Assembly (NCBI RefSeq): GCF_000828675.1
Contig: NZ_AP014510.1
Location: forward strand, 1,197,413 to 1,261,412
Direction: 5' to 3'
DNA from: Thermotoga profunda AZM34c06
GTDB taxonomy: Bacteria > Thermotogota > Thermotogae > Thermotogales > DSM-5069
DNA: 64,000 bases
The notes under the pieces were generated by a model. It saw only the letters and a program-made list of their open reading frames with translations. It did not search any database and had not been told where the DNA came from. This document shows positions 9,418 through 17,716 of the stretch, in pieces; position 1 is the stretch's first letter; each line of letters starts with the position of its first letter. A program made the position numbers and the translations under genes.

Positions 9418-10164
9418 ATGATTCAGAAGATTAATGATAGGGTTTTTGTCATAGGGAGTGAAGGATCTGCAAATGTTGTTATAGTACTACAGTCCAAGGG
9501 TGCAATCATAGTTGATACATCGTTATTTCCAGAGAAGGCACAAAAAATTCGTGAATTTGTGGAAAAAGCGCTGAAAAAAGACATTCTCTTTTTGGTGAAC
9601 ACACATTATCATCCAGATCACACCTTTGGCAACTTTATTTTTGAAGATATGCAAATAATCTCTTCAAATCTCACACGTGAAAAGATGATGTTGATGGATG
9701 AGCAATACTTGAAAAATCTTCCAACACTGAGTAAATTGGTACCAGCCTCGATCACCTTTGAAAATGAATACTGGCAAAATCAGGTTCTGATCAAACGAGT
9801 TGGTGGTCATACTCCAGATTCCTCGGTGGTATACCTTGAGCAAGAGAAGATCCTGATAACTGGAGATCTTGTTTTCAACGGCTTTCATGCTGAAATCGTT
9901 CAAGACAGCGATTTAGAAGAATGGTTAAATGCCTTGGAGAATTTGAAAAAATACAGAGCAGATTGGATCATACCTGGTCATGGTGAATTCATGGACAAAG
10001 GCTGTTTGGATCAAATGAAGAGATATCTCACAAAGATTCAACGCCTTCTTGATGGCACTATTACTTACGCAGAGATATTGTCAGACGAGAACTTCTCAAC
10101 ACGGGGATTTCCGGAGCTGTTTTCTTGGGGACTTGAAAATTTGATGTTTCAGCGGACAAAATGA
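9418..10164 (+). CDS. Metallo-beta-lactamase-fold hydrolase
   Basis: A 248-residue protein with the diagnostic metal motif THYHPDHTFGN, then GGHTPDSSVVYLE, ITGDLVFNGFH and IIPGHGEF. Together these supply the histidine and aspartate ligands of a dinuclear metal site. The size suits a small cytoplasmic hydrolase of the glyoxalase II-like branch; the substrate is not predictable. The start is the ATG at 9418, six bases after a GGGAGG site. Its 3' end overlaps the end of the convergent gene by 16 bases, with no hairpin between them. Confidence 0.85.
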   Translation: MIQKINDRVFVIGSEGSANVVIVLQSKGAIIVDTSLFPEKAQKIREFVEKALKKDILFLVNTHYHPDHTFGNFIFEDMQIISSNLTREKMMLMDEQYLKNLPTLSKLVPASITFENEYWQNQVLIKRVGGHTPDSSVVYLEQEKILITGDLVFNGFHAEIVQDSDLEEWLNALENLKKYRADWIIPGHGEFMDKGCLDQMKRYLTKIQRLLDGTITYAEILSDENFSTRGFPELFSWGLENLMFQRTK

Positions 10165-10745
10165 AAGTATTTATCTACATCAGCGTTAAGAGATATTTTG
10201 TTAATTTTTATCTTTATATACTCACTCTCATTCCTATTGGTCAATATGAGTTCCTGGATTAGACCGTCTTTTATTTTTATCTTGAAGACAACAGGATCGG
10301 TAGACTTGCCGGTGATGAGGGTGGATGGATTAATCGTCACAGTATCGCCTTCAAATTTCGTTATTACAATGGGAGTTTGTATTATCCTCAGGATACTTTG
10401 AAAAATTCCCATAAAATCGGTGATAGACATTTCAATATTCTCCATGTCCAGATAGCCTGGAAATGAAGAGTAAAGTCGCTTAGTTCTGGAGATATACGCG
10501 AAAGACAATTGAGAAATGACCGATGGTTCTCTTATCAATAGATAAAAATCCTCGAGATTTCTTATGGCAAGATCCCCACAAATCGAAGACTCTTGGAACT
10601 GTTCTTGGTTTTTCACATGCATGACAAGTTCGAATTCAATAAAAATGTCCCTGGCACCAGCTATGTTTTCTACAAGATCTAAGATTGGATTCGCTAAAGC
10701 TAAAAACGTAAAAAGCAGTATCGAAAATATAATTGCTTTTCTCAT
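10149..10745 (-). CDS. Small secreted protein at the end of the flagellar operon, possibly LolA-like
   Basis: About 198 residues with a clear signal peptide (MRKAIIFSILLFTFLALA) and then alternating beta-strand-like sequence. Length, signal and strand pattern resemble LolA/outer-membrane lipoprotein-sorting folds, but no signature residue proves it. The ATG overlaps the fliY stop as TGATG, so it is translationally coupled to the flagellar switch genes. A role in flagellar assembly through the envelope is only suggested by position. Confidence 0.6.
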   Translation of the reverse strand: MRKAIIFSILLFTFLALANPILDLVENIAGARDIFIEFELVMHVKNQEQFQESSICGDLAIRNLEDFYLLIREPSVISQLSFAYISRTKRLYSSFPGYLDMENIEMSITDFMGIFQSILRIIQTPIVITKFEGDTVTINPSTLITGKSTDPVVFKIKIKDGLIQELILTNRNESEYIKIKINKISLNADVDKYFHFVR

Positions 10746-11770
10746 CAAACACCATTCGTCTCCCTTATGGAATATATTCTCTGTTTTGGACTGACTATCT
10801 CTGTTATTCTAACACCGAAATTCTCATCAACTACTACTACTTCTCCTCTCGCTATGAGTCTACCATTAACCAGTATATCAACCGGCTCACCGGTGAGTTT
10901 ATCAAGTTCTATGAGTGATCCGATATTCATCTCGAGAATTTGTTTTAGTGTCATCTTGGCACGTCCAAGTTCAACCACAACCTTTAGTGGCACGTCTAAG
11001 AGTAACTCTAATTTTCCTGAAAATTCCGATGGGGGTGTCACAGTGGTCCCCTCCTGCTTTGCGAACTCCTGAAACTGAACTGGTTGTACTTTAACCTTGG
11101 TCTCTTCTTTCTTTGCCTTGGTTGGTTCACTTTTTTGAGGATGTATAACGTTGTAGATATCTTTGAAAAATAAAATTGGTGAGAGAATTGCCATCGTCGA
11201 AGATTTACCATTTTCAAGATCAAGGTTGTAAGTGACACACACCAATATCTGCACGGGGTTGAAGACTAAAGACGCCTGAGAACCTTTCTTCAGAAGATTG
11301 ACTTTCATATTGGCAATTGATATCTTCTTTTTGGTTTTCTCGGAGAGTGAGGTGGTAGCAGCTCCCATCATTTGATTCATTGTTTCAGTTATCGCGCTAA
11401 TCCTGACTTCATCAAGCTCAAAACTCTCAGGTTCACCCGAACCACCCATCATCATATCCGCAATGCGAGCTCCTAATGATTGTGGAAATAAAAACAAGAT
11501 ATCGCCTTTTATTCCATCTGCAAATTCTACTTCAGCACTAACCATATCTTCTTCCATTGAATCGAGCAAGTCTTTCAAAGCTCTACTCGATATCTCTTTT
11601 AAAGAAATCTTCACCTCTCTCCCGATTACTATTCCAAGTGCTACAGTAGATGAATTCATTATCATATCAGAGATTTCAGTTATTATTTTCTTATCTTCGT
11701 CGTTTAGATCTTCACTCAAACCTTTTAAAAGCTCATTCAATTCATCTTGTGTAAGAAAATCACTGTTCAT
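10745..11770 (-). CDS. fliY: FliY, flagellar motor switch phosphatase
   Basis: A 341-residue protein with three parts. A short N-terminal helix resembles the FliM CheY-binding peptide (MNSDFLTQDELNELLKGL). A CheC-like domain spans about residues 25-200. A FliN/SpoA C-terminal domain (about 255-335) has the LLDVPLKVVVELGRA and VDILVNGRLIARGEVVVV segments of the switch-complex C-ring. The second CheC-type site keeps ExxN (ETMNQMMGAA). The first reads EISDM, with Asp for Asn, and the usual downstream prolines are not evident. FliY dephosphorylates CheY-P in bacteria lacking CheZ. Its ATG overlaps fliM by 11 bases. Confidence 0.93.
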   Translation of the reverse strand: MNSDFLTQDELNELLKGLSEDLNDEDKKIITEISDMIMNSSTVALGIVIGREVKISLKEISSRALKDLLDSMEEDMVSAEVEFADGIKGDILFLFPQSLGARIADMMMGGSGEPESFELDEVRISAITETMNQMMGAATTSLSEKTKKKISIANMKVNLLKKGSQASLVFNPVQILVCVTYNLDLENGKSSTMAILSPILFFKDIYNVIHPQKSEPTKAKKEETKVKVQPVQFQEFAKQEGTTVTPPSEFSGKLELLLDVPLKVVVELGRAKMTLKQILEMNIGSLIELDKLTGEPVDILVNGRLIARGEVVVVDENFGVRITEIVSPKQRIYSIRETNGV

Positions 11771-12752
11771 CTTCTTCCACCTCCGGCTTCAAGATCCTGG
11801 TGATCTTCACAGCCTTATGGCCTTTGAAGACACCGGGTTGAGCCATAAACTTCGTCTTCCCATGGACTTCAACTGTGATCTCATCGTCTTTATGAGTTCT
11901 CAACCTTATCACATCACCCACTTCAAGATCCAGTATTTCCTTCACAGTCAGTGTAGTCTCACCGAGGATCGCAGACAAACCAATATTCATCGTTTTGATA
12001 TTCTGTTTCAAATCTTCAAGCATCCTTTCGGAGACTTGTTCACGTTTTGTGATGAACCAGCTTCGTGAAGTCAATCTATCCATGAACGGTTCCGTTAATG
12101 AAGAAGGCCAACACACATTCAAAAATCCTTCAGTCTTACCTATGTTAACAAACAAAGATACCAAGAGTACCATCTCGTTTGGTGGAGCTATTTGCACAAA
12201 TTGTGGATTGTTTTCAATACTCTCTATACTTGGAACGAAATGATAAACTTCGCTCCAGGCTTGTGCGAGATTCGTCAATATATTGATGATCTCTTTCCTC
12301 ATTATCGAAATTTCTATATCTGATGGTGTACGTTTTACATGTGGAATACCAGGACCACCGAGAATCAGATCCAATATGGTATAGAACACTTCAAGGTTCA
12401 TCTCGATAATGGCGTTGCCAACAAATTCTGGTGCTGTGAATACCACTATGAAGGATGGTGTTGGAAGAGATCTTATGAATTCTTCATACGATATTTGATC
12501 TATACTCGCGAGGTTGATATTTGTGAAAGTCCGAACCCTTCCCGAAAGATATGTAGAAACAGACCTTGCGAAATTTTCGTGAATCATATCAAAGACCCTG
12601 ATATGTTCCTTAGAAAACTTGCTCGGCCTTCTAAAATCGTAGGGTTTTATTTTCTTTTCTTCTTCTTTTTTGATCTCTTCTATCGATACTTCACCAGAAC
12701 TCACTGCCTGCAAAAGCCTGTCTATTTCTTCTTGACTGAGAACGTCAGTCAC
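11760..12752 (-). CDS. fliM: FliM, flagellar motor switch protein
   Basis: About 330 residues: N-terminal CheY-P-binding peptide (TDVLSQEEIDRLLQAV), a CheC-like middle domain (FSKEHIRVFDMIHENFARS onward) and a SpoA C-terminal domain (GETTLTVKEILDLEVGDVI). It couples chemotaxis signalling to rotor direction in the C-ring. The frame is open to a GTG at 12767, but AGAGGTG at about 12756-12764 lies just before the GTG at 12752. That GTG gives the canonical MTDVLSQEEID start, so I prefer it. Confidence 0.95.
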   Translation of the reverse strand: MTDVLSQEEIDRLLQAVSSGEVSIEEIKKEEEKKIKPYDFRRPSKFSKEHIRVFDMIHENFARSVSTYLSGRVRTFTNINLASIDQISYEEFIRSLPTPSFIVVFTAPEFVGNAIIEMNLEVFYTILDLILGGPGIPHVKRTPSDIEISIMRKEIINILTNLAQAWSEVYHFVPSIESIENNPQFVQIAPPNEMVLLVSLFVNIGKTEGFLNVCWPSSLTEPFMDRLTSRSWFITKREQVSERMLEDLKQNIKTMNIGLSAILGETTLTVKEILDLEVGDVIRLRTHKDDEITVEVHGKTKFMAQPGVFKGHKAVKITRILKPEVEEDEQ

Positions 12753-12763
12753 GCCATCACCTC

Positions 12764-13261
12764 TCACTCAACAGAACTGATGGCTTTGATATAAAGATAA
12801 ACTCCCACAACACCGAGTCTTTCTCTTTCTCCGGTAAAACCTGTGATTTCGTTTACCATAGCCCTTATTTGTTTTTTCAAAAGCTCAATCCCGGCAGCTG
12901 TGTTAAGTTCAGATTTTTCTTTGCTGAGGAAAATCAACATTAGCCCATCCATTATTTCATCGTTTTTGCCTGCTATAGCAGCTCTACACGAATCACTTGC
13001 AACTGTAAAGCTCAGTGAATCTATCACCGCTACCTCTTTACCACCTTTGAGCATGAATGTGGTGTATGTTCCAGATTGTATGACAACTGCCTTTATTTCC
13101 GTTGGGGTGGTCACAGTGGTAGTTTGTTGTTCCCTGGGGGTCAAGTTCGTGCCCAAAAGCATTATCGTTGCTACTGTTGCGCCTACAGCAACAACTGCTG
13201 GAATAAGTATCATCATTAACAGACCGCTCAGACCTTTTTTCTTTTTTTCTTCATCTGCCAT
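12764..13261 (-). CDS. fliL: FliL, flagellar basal body-associated protein
   Basis: A 165-residue single-pass inner-membrane protein: a short Lys-rich cytoplasmic start (MADEEKKKKG), one membrane helix at about residues 11-36, then a periplasmic domain ending EITGFTGERERLGVVGVYL. FliL surrounds the stator units and supports torque at high load. It sits between motB and fliM, its common position. GTAGGTGG precedes the ATG. Confidence 0.92.
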   Translation of the reverse strand: MADEEKKKKGLSGLLMMILIPAVVAVGATVATIMLLGTNLTPREQQTTTVTTPTEIKAVVIQSGTYTTFMLKGGKEVAVIDSLSFTVASDSCRAAIAGKNDEIMDGLMLIFLSKEKSELNTAAGIELLKKQIRAMVNEITGFTGERERLGVVGVYLYIKAISSVE

Positions 13262-13269
13262 ACAACCAC

Positions 13270-14139
13270 CTACTTTGCCCTTTCTCTCTTTATAAGTATA
13301 TCAATTCTTCTGTATTCGTTTCTGAGCTTTATTAACTGTGATGAATATTGATTGTTCAATTCTGCGATGGTTTGATTATATGTCCTCTGGTCGATTTGAT
13401 TTTGTTGGTATTTCATTGCGGCGAGTTGTTTTTCATTGTCTATATTCTTTTGCAAAGCTTCTATCTCTTTTCTTATCGACCAATCTCCCATTCCTATAGG
13501 ATAGAACCTCTGTTGATCATAAAAATATTCTGGATCAAATCTGCCTGCTCTGATATCGGCTAATCTCTCTATTGACCTTCGTTTTTTCAATTCCTCTGTG
13601 AAGAACTGTACAACACTTGATGCCCTCGCGGCACTCAAGTGCCAATTAGATGCATAAATGGAATCTTCTGGTACGGGTTGATCATCGGCATAACCGAAAA
13701 CTTGAAGCACATTCGTTGTGTGTTCTATGATGATCGAACCGATTCTTCCCAATAATTCTTTTGCTTCTACAGTTAATTTCGCCGTCCCCGGTGCGAAGAA
13801 TGCCATGTCTTGAATGATTATGATCGTTCCTTCATCTCTCTCTTGGATAGTTATCTTGCCTTTGTACTCTTCAGCAATTCTTATTAGTTCTTGATAAACT
13901 CCTCTTTGCGAAGTTATCAACGGCTCTTCCGATAAACTCTTCCCACCGGTTAGAACACTCGGAGGCATACCGGTCAGAGCCGATCTTATTCCAACCACAA
14001 CCTGTTGAAATTTTCCAGGGCTTATGGTAGACATGGCAAACAAGAGAACAAAAAACGTCAACAATAAAGTTACCATGTCACCGTATGTGGTGAGCCAGCT
14101 ACCTTTCGGCGCTTCAGGCTGTTTCTTTTTTCTTGGCAT
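13270..14139 (-). CDS. motB: MotB, flagellar stator protein
   Basis: A 289-residue protein: a basic N-terminus, one membrane helix carrying the ion-binding Asp21 (TYGDMVTLLLTFFVLLF), a plug region, and an OmpA-like peptidoglycan-binding domain (FAPGTAKLTVEAKELL ... SAARASSVVQFF). A coiled-coil-like tail follows, longer than in E. coli MotB. The motA stop and motB start overlap as TAATG. I cannot decide between proton and sodium coupling from the Asp alone. Confidence 0.95.
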   Translation of the reverse strand: MPRKKKQPEAPKGSWLTTYGDMVTLLLTFFVLLFAMSTISPGKFQQVVVGIRSALTGMPPSVLTGGKSLSEEPLITSQRGVYQELIRIAEEYKGKITIQERDEGTIIIIQDMAFFAPGTAKLTVEAKELLGRIGSIIIEHTTNVLQVFGYADDQPVPEDSIYASNWHLSAARASSVVQFFTEELKKRRSIERLADIRAGRFDPEYFYDQQRFYPIGMGDWSIRKEIEALQKNIDNEKQLAAMKYQQNQIDQRTYNQTIAELNNQYSSQLIKLRNEYRRIDILIKRERAK

Positions 14140-14927
14140 TACGCAGTTGCCTCCTGGGTTGCTGCTTCGTAAGCGGTTTTTTCCTGGATATTCAAGAACG
14201 ATTTGAGTTTTTCTTCCAAAACTCTTGGATTTTCTCCAGCTTGAATTGAAAGGACCCCTTCCAAGATCATCTGTTTTTGTCTCAAAATCTTAGTAGCTCT
14301 ACGTCCTATCTTTTCTCCCATCGGTAAGAAGACACTGTTTGAAAGAATGGAGCCGTAGAAAGTTGTTATCAACGCCACAGACATTCCAGGCCCAAGTGTT
14401 TCAGGATTATTCAGAGTCTTGAGCATCGCTATGAGACCTATGAGTGTTCCTATCATTCCATAAGCCGGTGCAAAAGCTCCAGCAGAATCCATCAATGCTT
14501 TTTCAGATGCAAAATCTTCTTCGATCAAATCCATCTCCGTTTCCATCATGCTCCTTAGAAGATCTGGATCGGTTCCATCTATGACGAGTTGGACTGCCTT
14601 TTTCATAAAAGGATCTTCTATTTCGTTCAGGTTCTCTTCCAAAGACAACAGTCCTTCTCGCCTTGCCTTTTCAGAGAAAGATACGAGTGTTCTAACAAGC
14701 CCTATGTTATCAACCTTCGGTTCTTTAATAGTAGACAACATGACCTGGATAATCCTGAAACTTTTCTCCTTCGGATGTGAGGCAATAGTGGAAGCCAATG
14801 CCCCACCAACCGTTATGAAGAGCGATGGCAAGTTGTAATAGGTCATCAAAGAAGACTGGTTTGAGATAATTCCAAAGGCAATCATTCCAAAAGCCAGACC
14901 TATACCGAGAATCGTCGAAATATCCAT
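14139..14927 (-). CDS. motA: MotA, flagellar stator protein
   Basis: A 262-residue protein with four membrane helices. The cytoplasmic loop holds RREGLLSLEENL, which contacts FliG, and the pore helices include AYGMIGTLIGLIAML and the GPGMSVALITTFYGS segment with its conserved prolines and small residues. It forms the ion channel with MotB. GGTAGGTG precedes the ATG at 14927, and the gene overlaps motB. Confidence 0.95.
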   Translation of the reverse strand: MDISTILGIGLAFGMIAFGIISNQSSLMTYYNLPSLFITVGGALASTIASHPKEKSFRIIQVMLSTIKEPKVDNIGLVRTLVSFSEKARREGLLSLEENLNEIEDPFMKKAVQLVIDGTDPDLLRSMMETEMDLIEEDFASEKALMDSAGAFAPAYGMIGTLIGLIAMLKTLNNPETLGPGMSVALITTFYGSILSNSVFLPMGEKIGRRATKILRQKQMILEGVLSIQAGENPRVLEEKLKSFLNIQEKTAYEAATQEATA

Positions 14928-14939
14928 CTAATCACCTAC

Positions 14940-15155
14940 CTACTGCCGAGGTAAGTATTTTAGAATATCAAGTACTGGATATGCTTGCTTTTTGTATTCT
15001 ATCACTTTTGAGACGACTTCCTCGACTCTTTCTTGAACTATATATTTTCTGCCATTGAACAATGTAATAGTTGTATCTGGCAGTGCTTCAATCGATTCGA
15101 TCATTTCGGCATTTAAAACAAATTGTTTACCCCGCAAATGTGTAAGCCATATCAT
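14940..15155 (-). CDS. flbD: FlbD family flagellar protein
   Basis: A 71-residue protein starting MIWLTHLRGKQFVLNAEMI, with PDTTITLFNGRKYIV and a C-terminal VIEYKK helix, all typical of the small FlbD/YlzI family that lies between flgE and motA in Firmicutes and Thermotogae. The molecular role is unclear; in B. subtilis the homologue affects swarming. An in-frame TTG lies one codon upstream, but AAGGTG at 15163-15168 is 7 bases from the ATG at 15155, so I use the ATG. Confidence 0.88.
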   Translation of the reverse strand: MIWLTHLRGKQFVLNAEMIESIEALPDTTITLFNGRKYIVQERVEEVVSKVIEYKKQAYPVLDILKYLPRQ

Positions 15156-15167
15156 CAAAATTCACCT

Positions 15168-17051
15168 TTATCTCCTCAGTGCGACGAGTTCACCTAAAAT
15201 CGTGTCTGCTGTCGTTATGACTCTTGCATTTGCTTGAAAACCACGCTGAGCTATGATCATTTTCGTAAATTCCTCTGCAAGATCGACATTGGACATCTCA
15301 AGGGCTCCCGGGATCAGTGTGCCTCTTCCGCCACTTCCAGCGGTTCCTATCTGTGCAAGACCACTATTTGCAGATACAACATACAATGAATTTCCTATTT
15401 CTGTGAGACCTGACGGGTTGTTGAAAACGGCAAGCGCTATTTGACCAAGAATATCTGTCAGACCATTACTGAAGGTACCTATTATTTCACCATTTTCGTT
15501 TATGGCAAAGGACTGCAATGTTCCAAGGGCATTACCATTCTGGTAAGTGAAAGCAGCAGAATTGCTTCCGGAAAATTGAGTCAGAGATGTGAAATCGATC
15601 GTAGCCTTTACTGTACTATCACCCATATGCGCTGCATCAAATTCTATCGTTCTCAATTCAGTATTACTCACATTGAGCGTCGTTCCATCCCACGTAATAC
15701 CATACATTCCACTGATTCTTCCAGATTCGTTGAAATTTACAATGCCTCCAACGTAATTGTTTATTCCAACTGTAGTCTGTCCATTTGCATCGACATAACT
15801 GATTGGTTCGCCACTCGCCGTATAAGCCCTCCAAAGCCAAGCATTTTGCATATTACCGAATTGACCTATTCTTGTGAACTCAAGATATACAGAGTAAGGA
15901 TTCCCGAGTGAGTCATACATTTGAACTGCTGTGACATATTTTGGACTTTCATACTGAAGCGTTGAGAAATTTGAAGGATTGTCTGATTCATAAAATCTTG
16001 CTTCACCAGCAGTGGGAATTGAAATAGTGGCATCGCCACCAAGTGTGACTTCATCGCCGGCACTCGCGTTTCCAAAGATTACGAAGTATCTTCCCCCATT
16101 AACTATGTCAGGTATGGTAAAATTACTACCAGTAATATTCACATTACCCTCGTAGATTATTTGTCCATTTTCGTCTTTGACAACTGTGTAATATATTCCA
16201 TCGCTTGGTATATTCCCACCGAAATCTGTGTTTGTCAATCGACCATCAGCTGATGCAGTTGCTTGATAAGCCGTACCAGAACTTTCAACCCTACCAAATT
16301 CATTGAGTACCATAAACCCTACGGCTTTTACCTTCCCATCTTCACCATAAAGGTCCCATGTGTAGCTCTGAGATTTACTGAAAGGATCGGTTTGTCTAAC
16401 AAAATCTGCACTTGTTCTTGAGAAGACAAATCTAACGGTGTAGTCGGTGTTGTTTGTCGTGTCAGTTACTGTCATTGAAAAAGGTATTGGTCCGACTCTT
16501 GAGTTTAAATTTCCTGCGATCGTTGCATTAGTTGTCGCATTCGCTGGCATAGTCATACCAGCACTTATTGTAATATCACCGATGGGTCTATTGGTGTCAA
16601 CATACCTTATACCGGTAGTTGGATCTTGTATTGCGCTCCAACCTTGAACCTTAAGACCAGTAGAGCTTTGTATGAGTGTGCCATTCGAATCAACGGTCAT
16701 GGCACCGGCTCTTGTATAGTAATATTGGCTGCCATTACTCAAAACGAAGAATCCATCCCCTTCTATAGCGAGATCTGTCCCATTACCAGTATTTTCGAAT
16801 GAACCTTGGGTCATTATCTTATCAACGGTTGCAAGTTGTGAACCAAGACCGATTTGAATAGGATTGGTTCCACCAATGTTGTTTTGTGGGCTTCTTGCCG
16901 CTTTCATTGTTTGTAAAAGTGCCGTTTGAAAAGTCACACGGGAACCCTTGAAACCCACTGTGTTCACATTTGCAATATTATTACCAACTACGTCGATTGA
17001 ATACTGGAAGTTTTTCATTCCAGCAACGCCACTGAACATTGAGCGCATCAT
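15168..17051 (-). CDS. flgE: FlgE, flagellar hook protein
   Basis: A 627-residue hook subunit. The N-terminal rod/hook domain reads MFSGVAGMKNFQYSIDVVGNN with IANVNTVGFKGSRV, and the C-terminal partner helix reads EFTKMIIAQRGFQANARVI. The Thr/Asn/Gly-rich middle (about 90-560) is the surface-exposed part and makes this longer than the roughly 400-residue enteric FlgE. The ATG overlaps the flgD stop as ATGA. It polymerises outside the cell on the FlgD cap. Confidence 0.94.
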   Translation of the reverse strand: MMRSMFSGVAGMKNFQYSIDVVGNNIANVNTVGFKGSRVTFQTALLQTMKAARSPQNNIGGTNPIQIGLGSQLATVDKIMTQGSFENTGNGTDLAIEGDGFFVLSNGSQYYYTRAGAMTVDSNGTLIQSSTGLKVQGWSAIQDPTTGIRYVDTNRPIGDITISAGMTMPANATTNATIAGNLNSRVGPIPFSMTVTDTTNNTDYTVRFVFSRTSADFVRQTDPFSKSQSYTWDLYGEDGKVKAVGFMVLNEFGRVESSGTAYQATASADGRLTNTDFGGNIPSDGIYYTVVKDENGQIIYEGNVNITGSNFTIPDIVNGGRYFVIFGNASAGDEVTLGGDATISIPTAGEARFYESDNPSNFSTLQYESPKYVTAVQMYDSLGNPYSVYLEFTRIGQFGNMQNAWLWRAYTASGEPISYVDANGQTTVGINNYVGGIVNFNESGRISGMYGITWDGTTLNVSNTELRTIEFDAAHMGDSTVKATIDFTSLTQFSGSNSAAFTYQNGNALGTLQSFAINENGEIIGTFSNGLTDILGQIALAVFNNPSGLTEIGNSLYVVSANSGLAQIGTAGSGGRGTLIPGALEMSNVDLAEEFTKMIIAQRGFQANARVITTADTILGELVALRR

Positions 17052-17716
17052 GTGTTATCACCCTCCTCCATTATCTCAACGATTGAAGCAAGAGGATACT
17101 CTTTTCCACCGATGTACACGTATATCTGATTATTTCTGAACTTCACCGATTCGATCTTGCCACCTTCAACTCCGCCGATTTCTGTCTCGCTGCCGTCTGA
17201 GTTGATTTTTGAAACGGTGTAAGTATACGTACCATCTGACACGGTCAAACCACTGCTATCTCTCGCATCCCAAACATAGGCATGTGTTCCTGCGTCAAGA
17301 GAGCTCGAGGTGGCTTCCTTCACAAGATTTCCGTTTGAATCGTAGATGCGTATGACCACAGGGGCTGCTTCATCCAACTCAAAAACAATACTCTCTGCTG
17401 TGCCATCGCTTACAGCTATCTGATCTGTTTGAACAACTGCGTATTTTCCTATCAACGATGCCGCTTGTGCCTGAAATGCTCCCTCTTGAAGCGTCAGGAA
17501 ATTTTGAATCGATTCGGTCATATTGGTTATCTGCTCAAGTGTCGAAAACTGTGTCAGTTGAGCGATAAAGTCTTTGTTGTCCATTGGATCGAGTGGATTT
17601 TGATTTTTCAATTCAGTAATCAACAATAGAAGAAAGGCTTCTTTGTCAAGGGTATTACTCGCCGTTCTCTGGGTTGTTGTATAGGTTGAGTATGAATAAT
17701 CAATCGCGTTGATCAT
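17048..17716 (-). CDS. flgD: FlgD, flagellar hook capping protein
   Basis: About 222 residues. The N-terminal motif FLLLLITELKNQNPLDPMDN with FIAQLTQFSTLEQITNM is the hallmark of FlgD hook caps. The rest holds the FlgD-type Ig/tudor region (VVIRIYDSNGNLVKE, YVWDARDSSGLTVSDGTY). The frame begins at 17722, but AGGAGGTG sits one base from that ATG and seven bases from the ATG at 17716, so the shorter MINAIDYS start is preferred. It overlaps the end of fliK by 17 bases. Confidence 0.93.
   Translation of the reverse strand: MINAIDYSYSTYTTTQRTASNTLDKEAFLLLLITELKNQNPLDPMDNKDFIAQLTQFSTLEQITNMTESIQNFLTLQEGAFQAQAASLIGKYAVVQTDQIAVSDGTAESIVFELDEAAPVVIRIYDSNGNLVKEATSSSLDAGTHAYVWDARDSSGLTVSDGTYTYTVSKINSDGSETEIGGVEGGKIESVKFRNNQIYVYIGGKEYPLASIVEIMEEGDNT

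Noticed and set aside
10149-10164. Overlapping convergent 3' ends as a possible regulatory antisense pair
   Set aside because: A 16-base overlap of stop regions is common in compact genomes of this type and shows no further structure.
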